A stretch of 6,136 bases of DNA from an uncultured Lachnospiraceae bacterium (GTDB lineage: Bacteria > Bacillota > Clostridia > Lachnospirales > Lachnospiraceae). The stretch spans positions 1-6,136 of the forward strand of contig CAMPAX010000146.1 in assembly GCA_946633495.1 (NCBI GenBank). Reading direction: 5' to 3'. Positions 1 through 6,136 of this stretch are shown here, piece after piece. The position numbers and the translations under genes were made by a program. Position 1 is the first letter of the stretch. Each line of letters starts with the position of its first letter. The notes under the pieces are model-generated. The model was given only the letters and a program-made list of their open reading frames with translations, was not told where the DNA came from and made no database searches.

Positions 1-594
1 ATATTTAATACAGATAAAGATATTGATAATTTTATTCCATATTCCGATAATTCACTCGTGCTTAGATTGATATCATATATTCAAATGTCTGATGATTCCA
101 TATTATCAATTGCACAAAACAGGCAAATCAGCAAGAATGATGTCGATGCAAATAGTCGGCTGGTTGGAAATACAGAAAATCAGATCGACGATTCTTATGT
201 AGAGGGAAAAGAAAAGGACGTTATTGCCAGGGGACGTGTGAATCAGGATTTGTTTCGTACTAAACTTGATTTGAAGTATAATAATAAGTGCTGTTTATGT
301 GGTGTTTCAATCAGGGAAATATTGAGGGCCAGTCATATAAAACCGTGGAGTGTAAGCAAACCGGGTGAAAAGGTAGATATTGAAAATGGTCTGTTGTTGT
401 GTGCGAATCATGACCAGCTATTTGATTCCGGTTTTATCTCGTTTAGGGATAACGGAGATATTATGGTTTCGGATGAATTGGATATGCATACTCGAATCCT
501 CACGAATGTAAGATCTGAGATGAGGATCCAAGTTAGTGAAAAGATGAAAGAATATTTGGCGTATCATCGAGAAAATGTTTTTAGGCGAGGTTGA
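1..594 (+). CDS. HNH-family endonuclease, C-terminal part (5' end outside window)
   Basis: The frame is open from the first base, so 197 residues are visible and the true start lies upstream. The GTG at 58 is in frame but has no ribosome binding site. The C-terminal half carries an HNH_2-type nuclease fold: a basic lead-in (GRVNQDLFRTKL), a CxxC pair at C97 and C100 (numbered from base 1), the SHIKPW motif with His112, then N129, and an N-H-D at 136-138 leading into LFDSGFISF. This arrangement is typical of HNH nucleases found as restriction enzymes or as nuclease modules of larger proteins. The family is known to cut DNA using a bound metal ion. The visible part upstream of the HNH domain (about residues 1-75) is not recognised; in relatives this region may be a specificity or partner domain. 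Base composition is clearly more AT-rich than the nudC-sbcCD genes, which suggests acquired DNA. No methyltransferase is visible, so a restriction role is unproven. Confidence 0.85.
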   Translation: MFNTDKDIDNFIPYSDNSLVLRLISYIQMSDDSILSIAQNRQISKNDVDANSRLVGNTENQIDDSYVEGKEKDVIARGRVNQDLFRTKLDLKYNNKCCLCGVSIREILRASHIKPWSVSKPGEKVDIENGLLLCANHDQLFDSGFISFRDNGDIMVSDELDMHTRILTNVRSEMRIQVSEKMKEYLAYHRENVFRRG

Positions 595-634
595 TAGAGT
601 GTGCTCAGAATAATAGGAAAGTCACAGCGTCATG

Positions 635-639
635 AGGAG
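635..639 (+). promoter_or_regulatory. Ribosome binding site of the 58-residue small gene
   Basis: AGGAG sits 8 bases before the ATG at 648. The good match and spacing are the main reason to accept this very short gene and to choose this start over the out-of-frame ATG at 643, which reaches a stop after ten codons. Confidence 0.6.
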
Positions 640-647
640 AAAATGAT

Positions 648-824
648 ATGGATACGTGGTATTATGAAGTCGTAAGTATCGACGGAGATTATGCGAATCT
701 TCAGCGTAAGGATATAGACTCGGAGAATTTAAAACTTGTGGCAAGAGCACTGCTCCCGGCTGAGATCAGGGAAGGAAGTACACTTAAATACGAGATGTTT
801 TCATATTCGATTGTGACTCAATAA
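648..824 (+). CDS. Small DUF3006-like protein (58 aa)
   Basis: This short gene encodes 58 residues, starting MDTWYYEVVSIDGDYANLQ and ending at TAA 822-824. It has a well-placed AGGAG before its ATG. The pattern of an opening beta strand, then I-D-G-D-Y-A-N-L, a variable turn, then R-A-LLP-x-E-I-R-E-G-S-x-L matches my memory of DUF3006. That family comprises small proteins of about 70 residues, common in Firmicutes, with an IDRxEGDYAxxE start and a PxxLLPxxxKEGDxL middle. DUF3006 has no firmly known enzymatic role. The usual charged C-terminal helix is missing here and is replaced by a short FSYSIVTQ tail, so this is a shortened or divergent member. There is no signal peptide or membrane segment. 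It lies 53 bp after the HNH gene on the same strand with no visible terminator between, so co-transcription is possible. The family assignment is a judgement by eye. Confidence 0.6.
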   Translation: MDTWYYEVVSIDGDYANLQRKDIDSENLKLVARALLPAEIREGSTLKYEMFSYSIVTQ

Positions 825-850
825 AAAACGGTAACAGAAACCTCCCGCTT

Positions 851-983
851 GTAATTCTGAGCGAAGCGAAGAATCTTACAGGCTTTGCGAGGTAAAAGAT
901 CCTTCGGGATTTCGAGATTTCGATTGGTCGTACTCGGCGCACGATATGCGTGCCATCGGCACGCGTGCACCTCTCAGACTGAC
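851..983. repeat. Interspersed repeat with imperfect inverted ends (MITE/REP-like)
   Basis: The left end GTAATTCTGAG (851-861) and the reverse complement of the right end, GTCAGTCTGAG (973-983), agree at 9 of 11 positions. Each differs by one base from GTCATTCTGAG. The left end continues as CGAAGCGAAGAATCT, a motif I remember as widespread in intergenic repeats of gut Firmicutes and other phyla. Inside are an 8-bp tandem duplication (GATTTCGA twice, 908-923) and a strong GC-rich hairpin (948-964) with an outer helper stem. There is no coding sequence inside. It occupies most of the spacer between the small gene and nudC. It may be a nonautonomous mobile repeat or a structured RNA or DNA element. 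Exact borders are uncertain, because CCTC-type flanks at 841-844 and 985-990 also look partly inverted. Confidence 0.65.
937..970. other. GC-rich hairpin inside the repeat
   Basis: A perfect 7-bp stem, GCGTGCC (948-954) and GGCACGC (958-964), closes a three-base ATC loop. Outside it GCGCAC (937-942) can pair with GTGCAC (965-970) with one mismatch or wobble, leaving a five-base bulge GATAT on the left. No T-run follows, so it does not look like an intrinsic terminator. The likeliest reading is the structural core of the interspersed repeat. Confidence 0.6.
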
Positions 984-1020
984 GCGAGGATCCCCTGATT
1001 TGAAGTAATGTGGGGAGTTT

Positions 1021-1051
1021 TTGACAGTAATATGTCCATCCGGTGTATAGA
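1021..1051 (+). promoter_or_regulatory. Possible sigma-A promoter for nudC
   Basis: A perfect TTGACA -35 box lies at 1021-1026. The best -10 candidate is TATAGA at 1046-1051, four of six matches, with a 19-base spacer that is longer than the ideal 17. Transcription from it would start around 1058, after the candidate ribosome binding site at 1052-1056, which argues against this exact pairing. It is the only promoter-like sequence seen in the spacer and would serve the whole nudC-sbcCD group. Confidence 0.3.
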
Positions 1052-1065
1052 GGGAGAGAATATAA

Positions 1066-1899
1066 ATGATTCAGGATATCGCACCTCATCAAATGAATAT
1101 CAGCTACAGATCCGCAGAACCATCTGACGATTCTCCGATTATGGTATTCCGGGACGGGAAGCTGCTTTCCGGTCACGACGGTATGAAAATCATTTTTCCG
1201 AAATATCGGGAAGTAGGGGGCAGGACGGTCTGCCTTTTTGCTGTGGATGATACGGAGTATTTTCTGAGTGAAGAAGCCGGAGTGGAACCGGAAGGCTATG
1301 AATACCGCTCCATGAGGGAGCTTCGAAAAATAAAGACTGCTGAAACAACTGAACTCTTTGCGGCATTTACGGCATACCATCTTTCCGAATGGTATCTGTC
1401 CAACCGCTTCTGCGGAAGGTGTGGAGGCCGGATGGTGCATGACACTGTGGAACGGGCCGAAGTCTGCCCGGCGTGCGGCTGCAAAACCTATCCGAGGATC
1501 AATCCTGCCGTTATCATCGGTATCCGGAATAATGACCGGATCCTCATCACAAAATACCGGACGGGTTACGCCCACAGCGCACTGGTTGCCGGTTTTACCG
1601 AGATCGGAGAAACACTGGAAGATACGGTACGGCGCGAGGCCATGGAAGAGGTTGGTCTTAAAGTGAAGAATATCACATACTATAAATCTCAGCCGTGGGG
1701 AATGGCCATGGATCTTCTGGCAGGATTCTTCTGTGACGTGGACGGAGATGACCGGATCCGGATGGATGAAAATGAACTGAAATACGCGGAATGGGTGGAA
1801 CGGGATAAGATCGAACTGCAGCCCACGGATATCAGTCTTACGAACGAAATGATGAAGGCCTTTCAGAATGAAGCAGGGAGGACAGAGAGAAATGGATGA
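1066..1899 (+). CDS. nudC: NADH pyrophosphatase / NAD-capped RNA hydrolase NudC
   Basis: The 277-residue protein has the full NudC layout. An N-terminal domain comes first (about 1-110). A zinc ribbon follows, with C116/C119 and C134/C137 (plus C139). The Nudix hydrolase domain comes last. The Nudix box spans 176-198: G176, E182, then R190-E191-A-M-E194-E195-V-G197, giving the catalytic metal-binding glutamates. Behind it SQPW at 208-211 is the NudC-specific signature (SQPWxxxxxLL) that distinguishes it from other Nudix enzymes. The family splits NAD(H) into NMN(H) and AMP, and in E. coli and B. subtilis removes NAD caps from RNA in the cytoplasm. Length is close to that of E. coli NudC (257 aa). 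The MIQDIAPH start is typical of Firmicutes homologues, and GGGAG at 1052-1056 supports ATG 1066. Its last 8 bases overlap the start of the next gene, suggesting translational coupling. Confidence 0.95.
   Translation: MIQDIAPHQMNISYRSAEPSDDSPIMVFRDGKLLSGHDGMKIIFPKYREVGGRTVCLFAVDDTEYFLSEEAGVEPEGYEYRSMRELRKIKTAETTELFAAFTAYHLSEWYLSNRFCGRCGGRMVHDTVERAEVCPACGCKTYPRINPAVIIGIRNNDRILITKYRTGYAHSALVAGFTEIGETLEDTVRREAMEEVGLKVKNITYYKSQPWGMAMDLLAGFFCDVDGDDRIRMDENELKYAEWVERDKIELQPTDISLTNEMMKAFQNEAGRTERNG
1876..1881 (+). promoter_or_regulatory. Ribosome binding site deciding the start of the 178-aa gene
   Basis: GGGAGG lies inside the end of nudC, 10 bases before the ATG at 1892. The alternative in-frame ATG at 1868 lies upstream of this site and lacks a comparable one, so 1892 is preferred. 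Confidence 0.65.
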
Positions 1900-2428
1900 T
1901 CTCAGCACTTATCAAGGGGCGATAGAAATCTTCAGAAAAGTAAACTGCGTAAGTGAAAGAGAGAATTGTATCTTCGGAGCTATTGTAGATTTCTCAAAGA
2001 GTGACGAATTTACGGGCTCTATGATAGGAAATGGAGCTTTAGGACCGGTAGGCTATGTGGTCGGAGGAGCAATCGGAAGAGAACGGGATTTAAGGACAAG
2101 CAGGATCTATGATTTCCTGTTTGTGTTATTTGATTTCACAGAAACAGGTGTTGGGATAATGCCGCTTTCGGGTGGAGGATTAAAGATCAATCCGGAAAAA
2201 CTTACGCCTTGTTATGATGGATTTGTATATTACTATTATCAAGAATTATCCGATATTAAGGTCAAAAACTATTATGGGATTAGAAAAAGCGTAAAATCGA
2301 TCACCATAACACTGATCGATGGTAAGAAACTTCATTTTACCGCAAATATGTCTGAAAATCGATTGCCCTATCAGATAAACGGGATGAGCAGATTTGTAGA
2401 AAGATATCAAAAAAATTGTTTTCTGTAA
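1892..2428 (+). CDS. Unrecognised protein with glycine-rich segment and possible PH-like C-terminal half (178 aa)
   Basis: I do not recognise this protein. It starts MDDLSTYQGAIEIF and ends at TAA 2426-2428. A glycine-rich, weakly hydrophobic stretch (about 42-62: GSMIGNGALGPVGYVVGGAIG) resembles a glycine zipper or membrane-associating segment, but it is followed at once by charged RERD. Then come alternating beta-type strands (RIYDFLFVLFDF, GVGIMPLSGGG). The C-terminal half (about 110-150) has a tyrosine run, a D-I-K-V-K strand, SITITLIDGKKLHF and a final helix, an arrangement reminiscent of bacterial PH-like domains. That fold call is weak. There is no signal peptide. Its start overlaps the nudC stop by 8 bp, and its ribosome binding site lies within nudC, so translation is probably coupled to nudC. 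sbcD begins 54 bp later on the same strand. AT content looks somewhat higher than in sbcCD. Confidence 0.85.
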   Translation: MDDLSTYQGAIEIFRKVNCVSERENCIFGAIVDFSKSDEFTGSMIGNGALGPVGYVVGGAIGRERDLRTSRIYDFLFVLFDFTETGVGIMPLSGGGLKINPEKLTPCYDGFVYYYYQELSDIKVKNYYGIRKSVKSITITLIDGKKLHFTANMSENRLPYQINGMSRFVERYQKNCFL

Positions 2429-2472
2429 CAGGAGAGAAAAGCAAATCAGAAAAAAGAGTTGTGGGGTTGGAA

Positions 2473-2477
2473 AGGAG
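2473..2477 (+). promoter_or_regulatory. Ribosome binding site deciding the sbcD start
   Basis: AGGAG (extended AAAGGAG from 2471) precedes the ATG at 2483 by 5 bases. This rules out the longer reading from TTG 2459, which would place the site inside the gene and add eight non-conserved residues. Confidence 0.65.
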
Positions 2478-2482
2478 AAGAT

Positions 2483-3727
2483 ATGAAGATATTTCATGTA
2501 GCGGATCTGCATTTCGGAAAGGTTGTTTACGGCAGATCCATGATCGATGACCAGAAATACTGGGTAGACAGGTTTGTTGAAAATTGTGCTTCCCAGAAAC
2601 CGAAGGCCGTGCTTTTCGCAGGGGATATATATGACCGGGCTGCGCCAAATGAAGAGGCGGTCAAGTTGCTGGATGATATGATCACCCGGATAGCGGAGCT
2701 GGGGATTGAGATCTTTATGATCGCCGGAAATCATGACAGCGGACAGCGGCTGAGCTTCGGAAGCACGATCCTGCAGAAGCATGGGGTGCATATTTCCGGA
2801 ATCGTGAAGAAGGAACTGGACCATTTTGACCTTACGGATGATGATGGGACCGTGGTGACCTTCTGGCTGCTTCCCTATGCCGATCCAGAGGATATAACCT
2901 CTGCTTTGAAGGAGGAGGGCCTGAACAGCTATGAAAAGGCCATTCAGCGGCTGCTGGAGGTTCAGACGGTGGATCCTGCACATTGCAATGTGATCCTGTC
3001 CCACCAGAATGTGACCCGGGACGGCGTGGAAGCTGAACGGGGAGGTTCGGAAACCATGGTAGGCGGCGTGGGAAAGGTGGATTACTCTGTATATGACCGC
3101 TTTGACTATGTGGCTCTGGGACATATTCATTCACCTTATTATGTGGGGCGGGAGGAGGTACGCTACGCGGGAACGCCTCTCTGCTATCATTTCGATGAAA
3201 CGAAGAGAAAGGATAAGGGTTATGTGGAGGTGATCCTGCGGGGGAAGGAGAAGCCGGAGATCCACGATGTGACCATCCAGCCCCTCCACCGGATGCGGGA
3301 ACCTTTTGTAGGGACGAAGGAGGAGCTGGACAATCTGTTGCTTCAGGACACGGGACGGGGAGAATATGTGAAGATCGTCATTACGGATGTGCCGGACACA
3401 CCAGAGATCTGCTCTTATTATCGCGCCCTTCTGGGAGACAGAGGCAGCGTACTGATGGAGATCTACTCCACCGCATCCGGCTTCGGTACCCAGACAGTAT
3501 CCTCTTTTGCAACAGAGGTTAAGGAGAAATCATTGGAGGCGCTCTTCACGGAGCTCTACCAGGAGAAAACCGGAGGACAGAGCCCGGATAAAGCCGAGCA
3601 GGGGCTTTTGAAATATGTGGCTGATCTGGCGCGGCAGAAGAAAGAAGGGGAGAAGGTGACTTCCGAGGATATTAGGAAGGTGCTGGACAGGGCGAAGGAA
3701 GTGGAGGCAGGAGGAGAAAGCGTATGA
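2483..3727 (+). CDS. sbcD: Exonuclease subunit SbcD (Mre11-type)
   Basis: A 414-residue calcineurin-like metallophosphoesterase and the nuclease half of SbcCD. The metal-binding motifs appear in the expected order: D8-x-H10 in ADLHFGK, GDIYDR with D48, GNHD with N83-H84, SHQ with H174, and GHIH with H214 and H216. After the nuclease domain come the TPL-Y-HFDE capping region (about 231-240) and a C-terminal part with a helical tail that in the family contacts the SbcC coiled-coil base. SbcCD is an ATP-dependent double-strand exonuclease and hairpin-opening endonuclease that processes cruciforms and protein-blocked ends, acting with manganese. Length fits the family (about 400). The start MKIFHVADLHFGK is the canonical one. 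The stop overlaps the sbcC start as ATGA, so both are made from one transcript in matched amounts. No catalytic residue is missing. Confidence 0.97.
   Translation: MKIFHVADLHFGKVVYGRSMIDDQKYWVDRFVENCASQKPKAVLFAGDIYDRAAPNEEAVKLLDDMITRIAELGIEIFMIAGNHDSGQRLSFGSTILQKHGVHISGIVKKELDHFDLTDDDGTVVTFWLLPYADPEDITSALKEEGLNSYEKAIQRLLEVQTVDPAHCNVILSHQNVTRDGVEAERGGSETMVGGVGKVDYSVYDRFDYVALGHIHSPYYVGREEVRYAGTPLCYHFDETKRKDKGYVEVILRGKEKPEIHDVTIQPLHRMREPFVGTKEELDNLLLQDTGRGEYVKIVITDVPDTPEICSYYRALLGDRGSVLMEIYSTASGFGTQTVSSFATEVKEKSLEALFTELYQEKTGGQSPDKAEQGLLKYVADLARQKKEGEKVTSEDIRKVLDRAKEVEAGGESV
3709..3714 (+). promoter_or_regulatory. Ribosome binding site of sbcC inside sbcD
   Basis: A perfect AGGAGG lies 9 bases before the sbcC ATG at 3724, within the last codons of sbcD. 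It allows independent as well as coupled initiation of sbcC. Confidence 0.7.
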
Positions 3728-6136
3728 AGCCATTAAGATTGGAGATAGAGAACTTCGGTTCATATTTGGGGAATACGGTGATCGATTTTGAAGCTTTCGG
3801 AAGCGGCGTATTCCAGATCACCGGAAAAACTGGTGCGGGGAAAACCCTGATCTTTGACGCCCTGGTCTATGCGCTTTACGGTTCTCCCAGTGGTTCAGAC
3901 AGAGATGCGGTCATGATGAGGAGTAAACTCCTCGCGGACAAATCCAAGGATACCAAGGTACGGCTCACTTTCCTTCAGAACGGGAAGAGATATACCGTAC
4001 AACGCTCCTTCCGGAATAAGGGGATCCAGGGAGAAAAAGGGAAGTTTCATGAAGACAGGGAAAAGAACGGATTAACCAAGGATGCAATCTTGCTGGATGA
4101 TAAAGATGAAAAGATCGTATCCGGTGAACAGAAAGTAACAGACAAGGTAACGGAATATCTGGGCTTTAACCGGGAACAGTTCTGTCAGATCGTCATGCTG
4201 GCACAGGGTGAATTTCAGAAATTCCTTAATTCCGGGGATGTGGAAAAGGCAGTGATACTTCAGACCCTTTTTGATCACACGATCTACAAACTATATGAAG
4301 ATATGATCTCGCAGGCAAAGGCAAGTCTCTCGGACGAACGGGAAGAAGAGACGAAAAGGATCAAATTTGAAATGAGCGGGTTCCGGAATACAGAGGAGAC
4401 CCGGACTTTCGGAGAGGGAGCCTGGCATGAGGGGAGCCCAACCCTTCTGGCGGATCTTGAGAAACTGATCCGAAGAGAAGAAGAAAAGAAAAAGGAAGCT
4501 GAGGACAGCAAGAATAAGGTAACCAAGGACATCGAGCAGAGAAACCTTCAGCTGGGGGAGGCAAAGGGAAGAAATGATCAGCTGGAGGGTCTGAAGAAAA
4601 AGCGGGAGCATCTGCAGGAACTTGATACCAGGGAACCGGGAATGAAGGCCATGAAGGAACGCCATGAACGGGTGGAGCAGGCTTTTACGAGAGTTTCACC
4701 GAAGATCTCGGCCAAGAAGGACGCAAAGGAAGCCTTGACGAAGAATGAGGAGAACATTTCCTCCTTTGAGACGAGCCTTGCGGAAAGTGAGAAAGAGAAA
4801 AAAGCAGCGGAAGCTCTGGTCCGCCGGGATGAGGATGAGAAGCCGGAGAGGGAAGCTGTTGCCAAGGAGATTCATACCCTTGGTCTCTCTATCCCGGATT
4901 ATCAGACGAGGGATGGCCTGAGAAAGAATGTGGCCAAACGTACGGAAAAGCTGGAAAAAGATCGAAATGATCTGCAGAAACAGGGACAGCAGTTAGCGGA
5001 ACTGAGAAAAAGGCTGGAAGAGATAAAGGAAGAGATGCAGGCTCTCGGAACGGCCGCGACTGCAGTGGTTGAGACAGAGAGAGATCTCAACAGGAAAAAG
5101 GAGATTTATTCAGGCCTTACAGACCAGAAAAAGGGACTGATCCAACGTGTAACAGCTATCCTTAAGGATGAGACTGAGCTTAAGAAACGTGCCGGGGAGG
5201 CAGAGAAGGAAAAGATCGAAGCGGACAGGCTGGAACGGGTCTATGATGGGCTGAACATGCGGTTCCTTGCCGGTCAGGCGGGACTGCTGGCGAGAAAGCT
5301 AAAGAACACTGTAGAGGCAGAGGGACAGGGGAAATGTCCCGTATGCAATACCCTCTTTATCCACGGTCAGGATATGTGTCTTGCGAAAGCTGAAGAGGAT
5401 ATCCCGGAGCAGACAGAGGTCGATAAGGCAAAGGCCGCCTGGGAAAAGCAGGATAAGAAAAGGGAAGCGTCGGCGGGGGCTCATGATAAGCTGGAGGAGC
5501 AGCTGAAGACCAGGCGCTCGGAAACCGTGGACTATGCCGGGCAGCTCCTGGGAGAACAGGTGGATTGGGAGCTTCTTGCAGGCGGAGCTTTCCTCGAGGA
5601 GAAAAAGAAGGACCTGGAGGAAGAGATCCATAAGCTGAATGCAGCTGTGAAGAAGGCGAAGGAAGATGCAACCCGCTATGAGAATCTGAAGGACGAGTCT
5701 GAAAAGAAACAGGATGAACTGACAGATAAGACCGGAAAGCAGGAAGCCCTTTCCAAGGGAATCGAGGCGGAGACAAATGAGCTCCGGGGCTGGGAGGCTG
5801 ATCTCGCAGGGTGGGAAGGAAAGCTCTCTTACGATAATGAAGATGCAGTGAGGGCGAAGATCCAGAAGCTTAATGCCCTGAAAGAGAAGATGGATTCAGT
5901 GGTTAAAGATCATGAGACGGAAGCGAAAAAAGCAAGCGAAAAATATGATCAGATATTTGGTCAACTGAAGAATGAGAAGGACAGGACTCCGGAATTAAAG
6001 GAGAAGATCCGGACTACTCAGGAGGAGCTGACCGAGGCCCTCCGGGAGACGGGTTTTGCTTCCGCAGAGGATGCGGAGACGGCGCTGGAGGGTATCCCGA
6101 AGCCGGAAGACTGGATTCTTGTGACCCGCAAAAATC
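3724..6136 (+). CDS. sbcC: Exonuclease subunit SbcC (Rad50-type ATPase), 3' end outside window
   Basis: The first 804 residues are present, with no stop before the window edge. The N-terminal ATPase lobe (about 1-190) opens MKPLRLEIENFGSYLG and carries a Walker A motif at 34-41 (GKTGAGKT, K40 and T41). The Q-loop region VMLAQGEFQKFL has Q161. A long charged coiled coil follows (about 190-530), then the zinc hook CPVC at 538-541, where two SbcC molecules join through a shared zinc ion. The returning coiled coil fills the rest of the window. The signature motif, Walker B and C-terminal lobe lie beyond the right edge. With the hook at 538, a full length near 1,030-1,050 is expected, as in the family. 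SbcC binds and hydrolyses ATP to gate DNA access to SbcD. The residue after ITG in Walker A is Lys, where Pro or Asp is common; the ATP-contacting residues are intact. The reverse-strand frames opposite it are by-products of Lys/Glu-rich codons. Confidence 0.96.
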   Translation, partial: MKPLRLEIENFGSYLGNTVIDFEAFGSGVFQITGKTGAGKTLIFDALVYALYGSPSGSDRDAVMMRSKLLADKSKDTKVRLTFLQNGKRYTVQRSFRNKGIQGEKGKFHEDREKNGLTKDAILLDDKDEKIVSGEQKVTDKVTEYLGFNREQFCQIVMLAQGEFQKFLNSGDVEKAVILQTLFDHTIYKLYEDMISQAKASLSDEREEETKRIKFEMSGFRNTEETRTFGEGAWHEGSPTLLADLEKLIRREEEKKKEAEDSKNKVTKDIEQRNLQLGEAKGRNDQLEGLKKKREHLQELDTREPGMKAMKERHERVEQAFTRVSPKISAKKDAKEALTKNEENISSFETSLAESEKEKKAAEALVRRDEDEKPEREAVAKEIHTLGLSIPDYQTRDGLRKNVAKRTEKLEKDRNDLQKQGQQLAELRKRLEEIKEEMQALGTAATAVVETERDLNRKKEIYSGLTDQKKGLIQRVTAILKDETELKKRAGEAEKEKIEADRLERVYDGLNMRFLAGQAGLLARKLKNTVEAEGQGKCPVCNTLFIHGQDMCLAKAEEDIPEQTEVDKAKAAWEKQDKKREASAGAHDKLEEQLKTRRSETVDYAGQLLGEQVDWELLAGGAFLEEKKKDLEEEIHKLNAAVKKAKEDATRYENLKDESEKKQDELTDKTGKQEALSKGIEAETNELRGWEADLAGWEGKLSYDNEDAVRAKIQKLNALKEKMDSVVKDHETEAKKASEKYDQIFGQLKNEKDRTPELKEKIRTTQEELTEALRETGFASAEDAETALEGIPKPEDWILVTRKN

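Noticed and set aside
58..60. GTG start for the HNH gene
   Set aside because: The frame is open to base 1 and no ribosome binding site precedes the GTG, so the gene most likely begins outside the window.
948..964. Hairpin considered as a transcription terminator
   Set aside because: No T-run follows the stem on either side, so it does not fit an intrinsic terminator.
825..1065. Riboswitch, tRNA or CRISPR in the spacer before nudC
   Set aside because: No cloverleaf, no regularly spaced direct repeats and no riboswitch core I recognise; the structure present is explained by the interspersed repeat.
1358..1666. Forward 102-codon frame inside nudC
   Set aside because: It is out of frame within the zinc ribbon and Nudix coding region of nudC and has no family features.
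1868..1891. Upstream ATG start for the 178-aa gene
   Set aside because: It precedes the GGGAGG site at 1876-1881, which is spaced correctly for ATG 1892.
784..1908. Long reverse-strand frame of 374 codons opposite nudC and the repeat
   Set aside because: It lies antisense to a certain nudC gene, its translation shows no recognisable domain, and it crosses the non-coding repeat. It is a shadow of nudC codon usage.
2459..2482. Upstream TTG start for sbcD
   Set aside because: It adds eight residues absent from the family and would place the strong AAAGGAG inside the gene; ATG 2483 gives the canonical MKIFHVADLH start.
2246..3130. Reverse-strand frame of 294 codons opposite the 178-aa gene and sbcD
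   Set aside because: It spans two real + strand genes and the gap between them, with no domain pattern and no reason to be translated.
4291..5776. Several reverse-strand frames opposite sbcC, rich in Leu, Phe, Ser and Pro
   Set aside because: They are the complement of the Glu/Lys-rich coiled coil of SbcC, which naturally yields Leu/Phe/Ser-rich antisense frames that mimic membrane proteins.

Overview
The window looks like chromosomal DNA from a Gram-positive, gut-type Clostridia, most likely in or near Lachnospiraceae. This rests on strong AGGAGG-type ribosome binding sites before most genes, the Firmicutes style of the NudC and SbcCD proteins, and an interspersed repeat with TCTGAG ends of a kind I recall from such genomes. 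The taxon is an inference. All supported genes lie on the + strand.

Left part (1-824): the 3' end of an AT-rich gene for an HNH-family nuclease, whose start lies outside the window. It is followed by a well-initiated 58-residue small protein that resembles the DUF3006 family. Middle spacer (825-1065): no gene. It holds a roughly 130-bp repeat with imperfect inverted ends and a strong internal hairpin, then a possible promoter.

Right part (1066-6136): four tightly packed genes. They are nudC (zinc-ribbon Nudix NADH pyrophosphatase / NAD-cap hydrolase), an unrecognised 178-residue protein whose start overlaps the nudC stop, sbcD (nuclease subunit) and sbcC (ATPase / zinc-hook coiled-coil subunit). 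sbcC overlaps sbcD by 4 bp and runs off the right edge.

sbcD and sbcC together make the SbcCD (Mre11-Rad50-type) complex, which processes hairpins and blocked DNA ends. NudC acts on NAD(H) or NAD-capped RNA, and I see no direct mechanistic link to SbcCD beyond shared transcription. I found no clear evidence for a new defence or mobile system. The items most worth a second look are the 178-residue protein between nudC and sbcD, the interspersed repeat, and the small DUF3006-like gene.
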